A DNA stretch of 64,000 bases from Devosia submarina (GCF_003056345.1 NZ_PYWB01000005.1:1-64000), one strand, 5' to 3'; numbered from the stretch's first letter, positions 54,494 through 63,768 are shown. Numbers and translations are program-made. The notes: a model not told the origin generated them from the sequence alone.

Positions 54494-55459
54494 ATGCCCT
54501 TTCCAGATCTCATTCAACCTGAACTCGGCGCCTATCAGAGCCGGGTGGAAACACCTGCCGATTTCACGCAGTTCTGGGACGCGACCATCGCTGAGGCGCG
54601 TCAGGCTGGTGGCGCAACCAGCATGGTGCCGGCGGAGACAAGCCTCAAGCTCGTCGAGGTTTTCGATGTGACATTCCCGGGCTTTGGCGGGCATCCGGTC
54701 AAGGGGTGGCTGCATTTGCCGCGAGAGCGAAGCGGGCGGTTGCCGCTTGTGGTGCAATATGTCGGCTATGGCGGCGGGCGCGGCTTTCCTCATGAGAACC
54801 TGCATTGGGCCGCGTCGGGCTATGCCTATTTCCGCATGGATACCCGCGGGCAGGGGAGTGGCTGGAGCACGGGGGCGACAGCCGACCCGGTGGGCACGAC
54901 GCCATCCATTCCGGGCATGATGACCAAGGGTATCCTGGACAAGAACGACTATTATTACCGGCGCGTGTTTACCGATGCGGTACGGGCAATCGACATGCTG
55001 CTCGAACAGGATTTCGTTGATGCAGAGCGCGTGGCGGTTTGCGGCGGCAGCCAGGGCGGCGGCATTACGCTGGCGGTGGCCGGCATCGATAAGCGGGTGA
55101 AGGCTGTCATGCCCGATGTTCCGTTCCTGTGTGACTTTCCCCGTGCCCTGCAAAAGGCGGTGCGTGATCCTTATGGAGAGATTGTACGCTTGCTGGCGCA
55201 GCACAGGGATAAGAAGGCTCAAGTGTTTGAAACACTGCGCTATTTTGATGGCGTGTGTTTTGCCCGGCAGTCCCAAGCACCGGCCCTGTTCTCGGTGGCA
55301 CTGATGGACGATATCTGCCCGCCCTCGACCGTTTATGGGGCGTTCAATGCCTATGCGGGGCTCAAGAGCATGGTAGAATACGAGTACAACAACCATGAAG
55401 GTGGCGGGCCTTTCCAGGACCGCGAGCAGATGGCCTGGCTGGGGAAACTCTTCGGCTAG
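54494..55459 (+). CDS. CE7-type acetylxylan esterase/cephalosporin deacetylase
   Basis: A 321-residue alpha/beta hydrolase of carbohydrate esterase family 7. Oxyanion segment VQYVGYGGGRGFPHE, RGQGSGW motif, nucleophile Ser in GGSQGGGI, catalytic Asp in MDDICPPS and His in NNHEGGG. It removes acetyl groups from short acetylated oligosaccharides in the cytoplasm; no signal peptide is present. The ATG at 54494 follows GAGG; the frame is open to 54464. Located upstream of a LacI regulator and an oligosaccharide-type importer, it supports use of acetylated plant polysaccharide fragments. Confidence 0.9.
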   Translation: MPFPDLIQPELGAYQSRVETPADFTQFWDATIAEARQAGGATSMVPAETSLKLVEVFDVTFPGFGGHPVKGWLHLPRERSGRLPLVVQYVGYGGGRGFPHENLHWAASGYAYFRMDTRGQGSGWSTGATADPVGTTPSIPGMMTKGILDKNDYYYRRVFTDAVRAIDMLLEQDFVDAERVAVCGGSQGGGITLAVAGIDKRVKAVMPDVPFLCDFPRALQKAVRDPYGEIVRLLAQHRDKKAQVFETLRYFDGVCFARQSQAPALFSVALMDDICPPSTVYGAFNAYAGLKSMVEYEYNNHEGGGPFQDREQMAWLGKLFG

Positions 55460-55487
55460 GGAATTCCGGGCTTGCTTTACTCAAAAA

Positions 55488-55502
55488 ACGCAAATATTGC
55501 GT
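55488..55502. promoter_or_regulatory. LacI-type operator upstream of the regulator gene
   Basis: ACGCAA-ATA-TTGCGT is a perfect 15-base palindrome 27 bases before the lacI-like start. The half-site TTGCG/CGCAA is repeated many times before the importer gene (56758-56820), so both regions are probably bound by the same regulator. Confidence 0.6.
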
Positions 55503-55529
55503 TGAAGGAGGATAAGTTCGGGCCCATCC

Positions 55530-56546
55530 ATGCAGAAGCGCGCAAACCAGGCTGATATTGCAGAACGGCTCGGTGTGTCAGTCAGCACGGTGTCGCGTGC
55601 GCTGGCCAACGAGATCGGGATCAGCGAGGCCGTGCGGCGCGATGTGCAGCGCATGGCCCGAACGCTGGGGTATAAATCCAAGCATATCACCGGCATGGCG
55701 GCCGGGGATAAGCGCGCGGTCGCCCTGGTGCCGTTGGGAAGTGCCACGAGCGGTCTTTCCGGGTTTTATTTCGGCATTGTGGAAGGGATGCGGGCGCAGG
55801 CGGCGGAGGCCGGCATGGTGCTCGATGTGCGGCTGGTCAACGAAGCCGTCGTCACGCTCGACATGATCCGCAAGCAGATCGCGCAGGCCGATGCGGGCGG
55901 GGTTCTTCTTGCCGGGATCGATCCCTGGGACGAGTTGATCGAATGGTGCGGGCAAGAAAATATCCCGGCTGTTCTGGTCAATGGGAGCGATCCCAAGATG
56001 CGGCTGAGCTCGGTTTCGCCGGCCAATTTCTATGGGGCATTCCAGGCGACGCAGAGACTGCTTGATGCCGGGCACCGGCATATCTTGCACTATACGCACC
56101 GTTATCGCCCCACCATTCTGCAGCGGCAACGAGGGTTCGAAGCGGCGATTGCGGCAACTCCGGGAGCGGTCGGCACCATCGTCAATACAGCGGAGCGCAA
56201 TACGGCGCTGCTGCTGGCTGATCTCATGGCCGGCAAGCATCATGTGACGGCGCTGTTCAGCTGGAACGATATAGCGGCCGTGGAAATGCTGGAGGCGCTT
56301 TATGGGCCGGAAAGCCCCTTTACGCCAAGCTTTTCCATTATCGGGTTCGACGATTTGCCGATTGCCGGGATGGCGACGCCGCGGCTGAGCACGATGCGCG
56401 TGGATCGTGAGTCCATCGGGCGGGGAGCGGTGCGGCTCCTGGCGCAGCACATGGATGGGGAAACGGCCATCCAGCAGCTGGAAACCGGGGTTTCGCTGGT
56501 GCCCGGTGAGACCATTTTCAATGTCGGGACCTTTGCTCATCGCTAG
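55530..56546 (+). CDS. LacI-family transcriptional regulator
   Basis: A 338-residue repressor: an N-terminal helix-turn-helix (QADIAERLGVSVSTVSRALANEIGISEAVRRDV) with hinge helix, then a periplasmic-binding-protein-like sensor domain (ALVPLGSATSGLSGFYFGIVEGM to FSIIGFDDLPIAGMATPRLSTMRVD). The ligand is probably a sugar or oligosaccharide. AAGGAGG lies about 20 bases before the ATG, an unusually long gap. Expected targets are the TTGCG-type operators at 55488 and 56758-56820. Confidence 0.92.
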   Translation: MQKRANQADIAERLGVSVSTVSRALANEIGISEAVRRDVQRMARTLGYKSKHITGMAAGDKRAVALVPLGSATSGLSGFYFGIVEGMRAQAAEAGMVLDVRLVNEAVVTLDMIRKQIAQADAGGVLLAGIDPWDELIEWCGQENIPAVLVNGSDPKMRLSSVSPANFYGAFQATQRLLDAGHRHILHYTHRYRPTILQRQRGFEAAIAATPGAVGTIVNTAERNTALLLADLMAGKHHVTALFSWNDIAAVEMLEALYGPESPFTPSFSIIGFDDLPIAGMATPRLSTMRVDRESIGRGAVRLLAQHMDGETAIQQLETGVSLVPGETIFNVGTFAHR

Positions 56547-56588
56547 GGCCGAGGCTGTAGCACCGTGTCACCGATGAGCGGTTTGCGT

Positions 56589-56702
56589 TAGCAGACTGCT
56601 AGCATTGAGCTTCGCATCCCGGTCGGTTTTGGGGCTCCTTGCTGATACTTGCGAGACCATATTCTGAGTCACTGACCCTCCCTTTTTGTTAGCAGACTGT
56701 TA
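56589..56702. repeat. Pair of near-identical palindromes TAGCAG-A-CTGCTA
   Basis: TAGCAG-A-CTGCTA at 56589-56601 is perfect; TAGCAG-A-CTGTTA at 56690-56702 has one mismatch. The copies are 101 bases apart, and some similarity continues after each (GCATC...GGTCG.TTTT), suggesting an old tandem duplication. They may be binding sites for a second regulator. Confidence 0.5.
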
Positions 56703-56757
56703 TCGTTTGGGTGCGCATCGGGTCGCTTTTCCCTCCCCTATGTGACTGTGGCCACAG

Positions 56758-56820
56758 CGCAAATCTCGCTATTTGCGTTTATTGCGTGAATTGCGCAAAT
56801 TGCTTGCAAGAGCGCAAATT
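56758..56820. promoter_or_regulatory. Cluster of LacI-type half-sites before the importer operon
   Basis: The region contains CGCAAAT-N6-ATTTGCG (56758-56777), ATTGCG (56781-56786), TTGCGCAA (56791-56798), TTGCTTGCAA (56800-56809) and GCGCAAAT (from 56812). It lies 70-130 bases before the binding-protein start. The density suggests cooperative binding by the LacI-type regulator encoded upstream. Confidence 0.55.
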
Positions 56821-56891
56821 CTGCCCTAGCTTTCGTTACGCGTCACAAGGCGCCGGCCGGACAACAGACGGCCATCGAGGGAGAGAAATCC

Positions 56892-58820
56892 ATGATGAAC
56901 ACCCGATCCGGGCGGCGCCATCGTGCCGGCCTAGCCATAACAACAAGTCTGGCCGCCTTGCTGATGTTGAGCGGCGCAGCACTGGCGCAGCAGCAGGCGC
57001 CTATGCTGGACGAAATGGTGGCGAGCGGTGAATTGCCGCCACTCGAAGAGCGCCTGCCGGCCAATCCGCTGGTGGTGGAGCCGGTGGAAAGCGTTGGTGT
57101 TTATGGCGGCACCTGGCGCTCGGCGCTGCGGGGCGGGCTCGACAATGCCTGGATCGGCCGCACCGTCGCCTATGATGGCCTGGTGCGTTACGACCGCGAA
57201 TGGAAGGAAATCATCCCCAATCTGGCGGAAAGCTGGGAAGTCAGCGAGGACGCGCGCACATATACTTTCAAGCTGCGCGAGGGGCTGAAGTGGAACAATG
57301 GCACGCCGTTTACTTCGGCTGACATCGAGTTTGCGGTGCAGTTGATGAAAGAGCCCGGCTATGGCGTCGGCACGTTTATCAAAAACCCCAACAATCCGGT
57401 GAACGTGGAAGTGGTCGATGAGACGACCTTCAGCTTCGTGTTCGAGCATCCCAACGGCATCATCATGGATGAGCTGGCCTCGATCAACGGGCTGACCGTG
57501 GTGTCGCTCTCCAAGGATTATTGCGGCCAGTTTTATCCAGGAACCAATCCGAACGCCGCCGAAGAAGCAAAGGCGGCAGGGTTTGAGACCTGGGAATTGC
57601 ACATGGCGAACCGCTGCTCCTGGGCAACGGAAACCATTCGCTGGGCCAATCCAGACCTGCCGTTCATGAATGCCTGGATGATCGAGCAGCCGTTAACGGG
57701 CGATGCCTCCCGCGCGACCTTTGTGCGCAATCCCTATTATTGGAAGGTCGATACCGAAGGAAACCAGCTGCCCTATATCGATCGGCTCGACATGCGCGTG
57801 TCGGACTCGCTCGAAGAGCTGACACTGATGGCGCTCAATGGCGAGATCGATTTCCAGGACCGCCATATCGCGACCGTCGCCAACCAGCCGCTGTTCTTTG
57901 ACGGGCAGGAAGCGGGCGACTACCGGCTGGGTGCCAATATCCCTTCCAGCATGAACACGATGACGATCCAGTTCAACATGAACCATGTTGATCCCACGCG
58001 GCGCGAGCTGTTCTCCAACAAGGATTTTCGCATCGGCATCAGCCATCTGCTGGACCGGCAGGAGATCATCGACGTGGTGTTTACCGGCGACGGTGAACCC
58101 TTCCAGGCAGCGCCACGGCCCGAATCTCCGTTCTATGACGAGGAAATGGCCAAGCAATATACCGAGTTCGACCCCGAAGCCGCCGCTGCGGCGTTCGAGG
58201 CTGCGGGCCTGGGCGAAAAGAACGGCGATGGTTTCTACACCATGCCGGACGGCTCGCCGCTTCAGATCACCATCGACACCATTGCGGCCTTCCGCACCGA
58301 ATGGACCGATATGATGGAGCTGATCCAGCTGCAGCTGGAGGCCGGCGGCATCGACGTCGAGCTCAACAACATCGACCGCACACTCTACTACGACAAGCGT
58401 CCGCTGGGCGATTACGATGCGCAGATCTGGCAGGGCGATGGTGGCCTCGATGTGATCCAGGAGCCTCGCTACTACATGGCTTCGGGCGATGAATCAGTCT
58501 GGGCCTATCGCTGGGCACAATGGTTCAACGGCTCGCGCCCCGAGATTGCCGAAGAGCCAGCCGACTGGGCCAAGCAGCAGATGGATCTGCTCAACCAGAT
58601 CCGCCAGGAAGGCGATCCGGCCAAGCGCGACGAGCTGATGAAGCAGATCCTGCAGCTGGCCAAGGAAAACTTCCCGGTGATCGGGGTGAGCTTGCCGGGC
58701 AATGGCTACTTCATCGCCAAGAACAATATGCGCAACATCGCCGAGCCGATGCTCCACGCCTATCTGTTCCCGACCCCGGCACCCTATGATCCGTTCCAGT
58801 GGTATTTCGCCGCCGAGTAA
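56892..58820 (+). CDS. Periplasmic binding protein of an Opp/Dpp-type sugar importer
   Basis: A 642-residue family 5 solute-binding protein with a Sec signal peptide (SGRRHRAGLAITTSLAALLM to GAALAQQ). Segments such as TYTFKLREGLKWNNGTPFTSADIEF and DFRIGISHLLDRQEIIDVVF match the paralogue at 23079. Context (CE7 esterase, LacI, DUF2264) points to an oligosaccharide ligand, as in the cello- and xylo-oligosaccharide members of the family. GGGAGAG lies before the ATG at 56892; the following ATG is also possible. Confidence 0.93.
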   Translation: MMNTRSGRRHRAGLAITTSLAALLMLSGAALAQQQAPMLDEMVASGELPPLEERLPANPLVVEPVESVGVYGGTWRSALRGGLDNAWIGRTVAYDGLVRYDREWKEIIPNLAESWEVSEDARTYTFKLREGLKWNNGTPFTSADIEFAVQLMKEPGYGVGTFIKNPNNPVNVEVVDETTFSFVFEHPNGIIMDELASINGLTVVSLSKDYCGQFYPGTNPNAAEEAKAAGFETWELHMANRCSWATETIRWANPDLPFMNAWMIEQPLTGDASRATFVRNPYYWKVDTEGNQLPYIDRLDMRVSDSLEELTLMALNGEIDFQDRHIATVANQPLFFDGQEAGDYRLGANIPSSMNTMTIQFNMNHVDPTRRELFSNKDFRIGISHLLDRQEIIDVVFTGDGEPFQAAPRPESPFYDEEMAKQYTEFDPEAAAAAFEAAGLGEKNGDGFYTMPDGSPLQITIDTIAAFRTEWTDMMELIQLQLEAGGIDVELNNIDRTLYYDKRPLGDYDAQIWQGDGGLDVIQEPRYYMASGDESVWAYRWAQWFNGSRPEIAEEPADWAKQQMDLLNQIRQEGDPAKRDELMKQILQLAKENFPVIGVSLPGNGYFIAKNNMRNIAEPMLHAYLFPTPAPYDPFQWYFAAE

Positions 58821-58833
58821 CGGATCCCTCCCG

Positions 58834-59170
58834 CCCCTCGCGGCTCTCTCCGGCTGCGAGGGGAAGGGGAGACCAGTTGATTGTGGGGGGACAAAGAGGC
58901 TGGAACAGAAGAAGCCTCATCAGCCCCGCATCTTTCTACACCGTTACCGCCCGGCTCGTCCGGGTGGTCCAGGGGATGCTGGAGCATCGCTGGATTGCCG
59001 GGACAAGCCCGGCAATGACGACGGAAGAAGAGGCTGGTTAATCTCGATGTCATCCCGGCGGAAGCCGGGAACCATCTCGAGATATGGCCAGCGCCGCAAG
59101 GTCGTTGAACTTGGCTAGGGCGATGGGGGCCTGGGTGAAACCTCAGGATGGATCCCGGCTTCCGCCGGGA
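58834..59170. repeat. Mosaic of intergenic palindromic repeats
   Basis: Four units lie in the 428-base gap between binding-protein and permease genes: CCCCTCGC/GCGAGGGG (58834-58863); ATTGCCGGG-ACAAG-CCCGGCAAT (58994-59016), an inverted relative of the unit at 21524; TCCCGGC-GGAA-GCCGGGA (59053-59070); and its inverted copy TCCCGGC-TTCC-GCCGGGA (59153-59170). The last two share 18 identical core bases. These are REP-like dispersed elements and may also stabilise or attenuate the mRNA. I see no gene here. Confidence 0.7.
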
Positions 59171-59248
59171 TGACACCGTGGCAGGAGCCGCGCCAGTGGG
59201 AACGACAAGTTTCGCCGCCGCCAGAACAAAAAATCGCAGGAGACGCCC

Positions 59249-60241
59249 ATGCTTGGGTTCATTGGCAAACGATTGATCGCAATGGTTCTGACCCTTTGGG
59301 CGGTGAGCTTTGTGGCCTTTGCCATTATCCAGCTGCCGCCGGGCGATTACCTCACGACCTATATCGCAACGCTTGCCGCCAATGGGGACCGGGTGGACCC
59401 GGCAACCATCGAGGCGCTGCGGCGGCAATATGGGTTCGGGGAATCCTATTTCGTCCAGTACTGGAAGTGGATTTCCGGCATCGTGCTTCGTGGTGATTTC
59501 GGGCAGAGCTTTGAATGGAAGGCGCCGGTCACGACGCTGATCTGGGGGCGCCTGGGCAATTCCATCCTCGTTGAAGGGCTGGCTGTGATCGTGATGTGGC
59601 TGGTGGCGCTGCCCATCGGCATCTATGCGGCAGTTCGGAAATATTCGCTGGGCGATTACCTCGCCACCATTGGCGGCTTCATCGGGCTCGCCATCCCAAA
59701 CTTCTTTTTTGCGCTGATCCTGATGTATCTTTCTTTCATCTGGTTCGGGGAAACCATTGGCGGGCTGTTTTCGCCAGGGATGGAGAATGCCCGCTGGAGC
59801 CCGGCGCGGGTGTGGGACTTTTTGAGCCATGCCTGGGCGCCGATCCTGGTGCTGTCGCTAGCAGGGACGGCCGAGCTGATCCGCATCCTACGCGCCAATC
59901 TGCTGGATGAACTCAAGAAGCCCTATGTGACCACTGCGCGGGCCAAGGGCCTGAGCGAATTTCGCACCATTATGAAATATCCGGTCCGCGTAGCGCTCAA
60001 TCCGTTGGTGTCCACCATCGGCTGGTTGCTGCCGGCGCTGGTGTCGAGCTCGGTGATCGTTTCGGTGGTGCTAAACCTGCCCACAGCCGGGCCGCTGCTG
60101 CTGCGCTCGCTGACCTCGCAGGACATGTTCCTGGCCGGAGCGATCATCATGCTCCTGGGCATGCTGACGGTGATCGGCACGCTGATTTCAGACCTGCTGC
60201 TGGCCTGGATCGATCCGCGTATTCGCTATGGGAGCAAGTAG
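59249..60241 (+). CDS. Opp/Dpp-type ABC permease, first subunit
   Basis: A 330-residue DppB-like inner-membrane permease, about six helices, starting MLGFIGKRLIAMVLTLW. EAA region NLLDELKKPYVTTARAKGLSEFRTIMKYPVRVALNP. Very similar in layout to the protein at 25090. AGGAGA lies six bases before the ATG. The stop is directly followed by the start of the second permease. Confidence 0.94.
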   Translation: MLGFIGKRLIAMVLTLWAVSFVAFAIIQLPPGDYLTTYIATLAANGDRVDPATIEALRRQYGFGESYFVQYWKWISGIVLRGDFGQSFEWKAPVTTLIWGRLGNSILVEGLAVIVMWLVALPIGIYAAVRKYSLGDYLATIGGFIGLAIPNFFFALILMYLSFIWFGETIGGLFSPGMENARWSPARVWDFLSHAWAPILVLSLAGTAELIRILRANLLDELKKPYVTTARAKGLSEFRTIMKYPVRVALNPLVSTIGWLLPALVSSSVIVSVVLNLPTAGPLLLRSLTSQDMFLAGAIIMLLGMLTVIGTLISDLLLAWIDPRIRYGSK

Positions 60242-61381
60242 ATGGCGGTGGAAACCATGACCGACATTCCCGTTGCCGCGCCGACCACACGCGCCCGTCG
60301 CGAGAGCCAGACAGCGCTGATGTGGCGCCGGTTCAAGCGGCACAAGCTGGCGCTGGTGAGCCTGTGGATCGTGGCGCTGTTTTACCTCGTCGCGATCCTT
60401 GCCGAGTTTCTCGCACCGCACGATCCGGGAGCCTATAGCGCGCGCTACACCTACGCGCCGCCGCAGGGGCTGCAGCTGTTTTCAACCGACGAGAATGGCG
60501 GGTGGCGGTTCTTTCCGCATGTGAATGGCTATTCCACCGAAGTGGATCGTCAGGCGATGCGGCGTATCTTCGTGGTGGACCCCGAGATCGAAATTCCGGT
60601 CCAGTTCTTTGCGCCGAGCGATCCCTATCTGCTGGCCGGGTTCATACCTATGTCCGTCAAGCTCATGGGCGTGAGCGAGGCGCGTGCGCCGTTCTATATC
60701 CTGGGCGCAGACCGGCTGGGACGGGATCTCCTCAGCCGGCTGATCCATGGCACGCGCATTTCGCTTTCCATTGGGTTAGCCGGGGTGACGCTGAGCCTCT
60801 TTTTCGGGATCATTATCGGTGGCTTTGCCGGCTATTATGGCGGTTGGTTCGATAGCGCGGTGATGCGCGTGATCGAGTTCATCCGTTCCATGCCCACCAT
60901 TCCGCTCTGGCTGGGGCTGGCGGCGGCCATGCCCAAGGACTGGACGGCGCTGCAGACATACTTTGCCATCACCATTATCCTCTCGCTCATCGGGTGGACG
61001 GAACTGGCGCGCGTGGTGCGCGGGCGGTTTTTGAGCCTTCGCACCGAGGATTTCGTGACGGCAGCGCAACTCGATGGCGCGAGCGACTGGCGCATCATCA
61101 CGCGGCACATGGTGCCGAGCTTCATGAGCCACATCATTGCGGCGGCGACCCTGGCCATTCCGGGCATGATTTTAGCCGAGACCGCGCTGAGTTTCCTGGG
61201 GCTGGGCTTGCAGGCGCCGATCGTGAGCTGGGGGACGCTTTTGCAGGATGCGCAGAATATCCGCACGCTTGCGAGTGCGCCGTGGTTGCTGGCGCCGGGC
61301 GTGTGCGTGGTGATCATCATCCTGTCGATGAACTTCTTTGGCGATGGGCTGCGCGATGCGGCCGATCCGCATGGGCGGTGA
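60242..61381 (+). CDS. Opp/Dpp-type ABC permease, second subunit
   Basis: A 379-residue DppC-like permease with the usual long periplasmic insert and GADRLGRDLLSRLIHGTRISLSIGL. EAA segment EDFVTAAQLDGASDWRIITRHMVPSFMSH. It begins at the base after the previous stop codon. Pairs with the 59249 product; paralogue of the 26073 protein. Confidence 0.94.
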   Translation: MAVETMTDIPVAAPTTRARRESQTALMWRRFKRHKLALVSLWIVALFYLVAILAEFLAPHDPGAYSARYTYAPPQGLQLFSTDENGGWRFFPHVNGYSTEVDRQAMRRIFVVDPEIEIPVQFFAPSDPYLLAGFIPMSVKLMGVSEARAPFYILGADRLGRDLLSRLIHGTRISLSIGLAGVTLSLFFGIIIGGFAGYYGGWFDSAVMRVIEFIRSMPTIPLWLGLAAAMPKDWTALQTYFAITIILSLIGWTELARVVRGRFLSLRTEDFVTAAQLDGASDWRIITRHMVPSFMSHIIAAATLAIPGMILAETALSFLGLGLQAPIVSWGTLLQDAQNIRTLASAPWLLAPGVCVVIIILSMNFFGDGLRDAADPHGR

Positions 61382-61434
61382 GGTGATGGTGAACTTACCG
61401 ATTTTTGCGTGCGGGGAGATCACCCCCCTCCTGG

Positions 61435-61521
61435 CCTCCCCCGCAAGGGGGGAGGTGGGCGCGGTGCATGTGGCAAGGATTTGCCCAGCACGCGATCTTA
61501 CCCTCCCCCTTGCGGGGAGGG
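61435..61521. repeat. Two GC-rich palindromic repeats between permease and ATPase genes
   Basis: CCTCCCCC-GCAA-GGGGGGAGG (61435-61455) and CCCTCCCC-CTTGC-GGGGAGGG (61501-61521). The second is identical in core to a unit at 63672-63692. They interrupt an operon that is tightly packed in the paralogous system. Confidence 0.7.
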
Positions 61522-61570
61522 CCAGGGTGGGGGTCCTTCCCGCCACATCCACAAGCCGTGGAGGTCCACA

Positions 61571-62590
61571 ATGACCAAACCAATCCTTTCTATTGCCGAT
61601 ATGTCGATCGTGTTTTCCTCGCCCGATGAGGCCGATATCGAGGCCGTGCGGCAGGTGGAGCTGACGCTGACGCCGGGTAAGACGCTGGCGCTGGTGGGGG
61701 AGAGCGGGTGCGGCAAGTCGGTGACGGCGCGGGCCGTGCTGCGCTTGCTGGACAAGAATGCGCTGATCCAGCGTGGGTCCATTACCTTTGAGCCCAAGGG
61801 CGAGGCGCCGGTCGACATTGCTGAGCTTAAGCAGGACAGCCTGCCGCTACGCGCCATCCGTGGCAACCAGATTTCGATGATCTTCCAGGAGCCGATGAGT
61901 TCGCTCTCGCCCGTTCATACCATCGGCGACCAGATCGACGAGATGATGATCATCCACGAGGGGCTCAAGCCTAAGCAGGCGCGGGAGCGGACCGTCGCGC
62001 TCTTGGACCAGGTGGGTATTCCTGGCGCGCGGGACCGGGCCAATGCCTATCCCTTCGAGCTCTCGGGCGGGTTGCGGCAGCGCGCGATGATCGCCATGGC
62101 GCTCGCCTGCAAGCCGCAGGTGTTGATTGCCGACGAGCCGACGACGGCGCTGGATGTGACGACGCAGGCGCAGATCCTGGATCTGCTGCGCCAGTTGCAG
62201 GCCGACTTCGGCATGGCGATGTTGTTTATCACCCATGATCTGGGCGTGGTGGCCGAGATCGCTGATGAAGTCGCGGTGATGTATCTGGGCGATGTGGTGG
62301 AGCAGGGGAGCGTGTTCGACGTTTTTGCCGCTCCCAAGCACCCCTATACGCAGGCGCTTATGAGCTCCATTCCCAAGATGGCGCGGAAGGCCGATCGGGT
62401 GCGGCTGTCGCCGATCAAGGGGACGGTGCCGGCACCCAAGGACCGGCCGGAAGGCTGCGCCTTTACCAGCCGCTGTCCGCATGCCTTTGAGCCATGCCCG
62501 ACGATCCGGCCAGCGCGGACCGATTTGGGGAATGGGCACCATGCGCGGTGTCATCTGCTGACGCGCGTTCCCGTGGAGGAGCCGGCATGA
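61571..62590 (+). CDS. Opp/Dpp-type ABC ATPase (DppD-like)
   Basis: A 339-residue ATPase: Walker [10 protein letters not shown], signature LSGGLRQR, Walker [13 protein letters not shown], His switch ITHDLG, and the C-terminal oligopeptide-type extension with a CxxxxCP-like pattern ([15 protein letters not shown]) that may hold an iron-sulfur cluster in this family. GGAGG lies six bases before the ATG at 61571. ATGA overlap with the next ATPase gene. Confidence 0.94.
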   Translation: MTKPILSIADMSIVFSSPDEADIEAVRQVELTLTPGKTLALVGESGCGKSVTARAVLRLLDKNALIQRGSITFEPKGEAPVDIAELKQDSLPLRAIRGNQISMIFQEPMSSLSPVHTIGDQIDEMMIIHEGLKPKQARERTVALLDQVGIPGARDRANAYPFELSGGLRQRAMIAMALACKPQVLIADEPTTALDVTTQAQILDLLRQLQADFGMAMLFITHDLGVVAEIADEVAVMYLGDVVEQGSVFDVFAAPKHPYTQALMSSIPKMARKADRVRLSPIKGTVPAPKDRPEGCAFTSRCPHAFEPCPTIRPARTDLGNGHHARCHLLTRVPVEEPA

Positions 62591-63627
62591 GCACGCTGCT
62601 GAGTGTGGAGAACCTCTCCAAGCATTATACGCTGAGCGGGGGCCTGTTCGGCGCCGAGCGGCGGCTGGATGCGCTGACCGACATCAACCTCACGGTGGAA
62701 GCCGGGGAAACGCTGGCCATTGTGGGCGAGAGCGGGTGTGGCAAGACAACGCTGGGGCGCTGCATCATCCAGGCGCAGCCGGCCTCGGCGGGCAAGGTGG
62801 TTTACCGCCCCAAGGCTGGCGGCGAAGTGGAGCTATCAGCGCTCAACAAGCGGCAGATCAAGCCCTGGCGACAAGACATCCGCATGATCTTCCAGGACCC
62901 GATGAGCTCGCTCAACCCCAATATGCGAGTGTTCGACATTGTGGCCGAGCCCTTGCGCATCCACAAGATCTGCAAGGGGCGGGAGCTGGAAGACAGGGTG
63001 ATCGGAACGCTCGCCAAGGTGGGCATTCCGGCAGAAGCCGTGGGGCGCTATCCGCATGCCTTTTCAGGCGGGCAGCGGCAGCGCATCGGCATTGCGCGGG
63101 CGCTGGTACTCGACCCAAAGCTCGTGATCGCGGACGAGGCGGTGTCGGCGCTCGATGTTTCCATTCAGGCGCAGGTGCTGAACCTGCTGGAAGACCTCAA
63201 GAGCGAATTCGGGCTGACCTATATCTTCATCAGCCACGATCTGGGAGTGGTGAACTACATCGCTGACCGGGTGGTGGTGATGTATCTCGGGCATGTGGTG
63301 GAAAATGCGCCCACCGAGATGCTGTTTGAACGGCCGCGCCACCCCTACACCGAGCTGCTGCTTGAGGCGCTGCCCATTGCCGACCCGCTGCGGCGCAAGG
63401 GCCGCAAGGCTGAGGTGCGCGGGGAGATCCCGTATCTGGGCAATCGCCCCCAGGGGTGCCCGTTTCATACACGGTGTCGCTATGCGCAGGATGTGTGCCG
63501 GGCGGAGAAGCCGGCGCTGCGGCGGGTAAACGGGACGGCGCAGGAGGCGGCGTGCCTTTTCGCCGAGGAGCTCGAATTAAAGGGGGCTTATGAGGATGGG
63601 CCCGTCAAGGTGCTGCATGAAGCGTGA
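62587..63627 (+). CDS. Opp/Dpp-type ABC ATPase (DppF-like)
   Basis: A 346-residue ATPase: Walker A GESGCGKTT, signature FSGGQRQR, Walker B LVIADEAVSALD, His switch ISHDLG. C-terminal cysteine-rich extension GCPFHTRCRYAQDVC. The two separate ATPases here correspond to the single fused protein at 27230. Starts at the ATG at 62587 that overlaps the previous stop. Confidence 0.94.
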   Translation: MSTLLSVENLSKHYTLSGGLFGAERRLDALTDINLTVEAGETLAIVGESGCGKTTLGRCIIQAQPASAGKVVYRPKAGGEVELSALNKRQIKPWRQDIRMIFQDPMSSLNPNMRVFDIVAEPLRIHKICKGRELEDRVIGTLAKVGIPAEAVGRYPHAFSGGQRQRIGIARALVLDPKLVIADEAVSALDVSIQAQVLNLLEDLKSEFGLTYIFISHDLGVVNYIADRVVVMYLGHVVENAPTEMLFERPRHPYTELLLEALPIADPLRRKGRKAEVRGEIPYLGNRPQGCPFHTRCRYAQDVCRAEKPALRRVNGTAQEAACLFAEELELKGAYEDGPVKVLHEA

Positions 63628-63671
63628 TGCTGCACTTTTCGCTTCGCATGCCCGATTACCTGCAGTCGACA

Positions 63672-63768
63672 CCCTCCCCCTTGCGGGGAGGGATCAAGGG
63701 TGGAGGTGGGAGCCCAGATATCGGGGCTTCCGACACCCCCTCCCAACCTCCCCCGTCGAGGGGGAGGT
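63672..63768. repeat. Two GC-rich palindromic repeats before the DUF2264 gene
   Basis: CCCTCCCC-CTTGC-GGGGAGGG (63672-63692), identical in core to 61501-61521, and ACCTCCCCC-GTCGA-GGGGGAGGT (63746-63768). They fill the gap after the importer ATPase gene. Confidence 0.7.
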
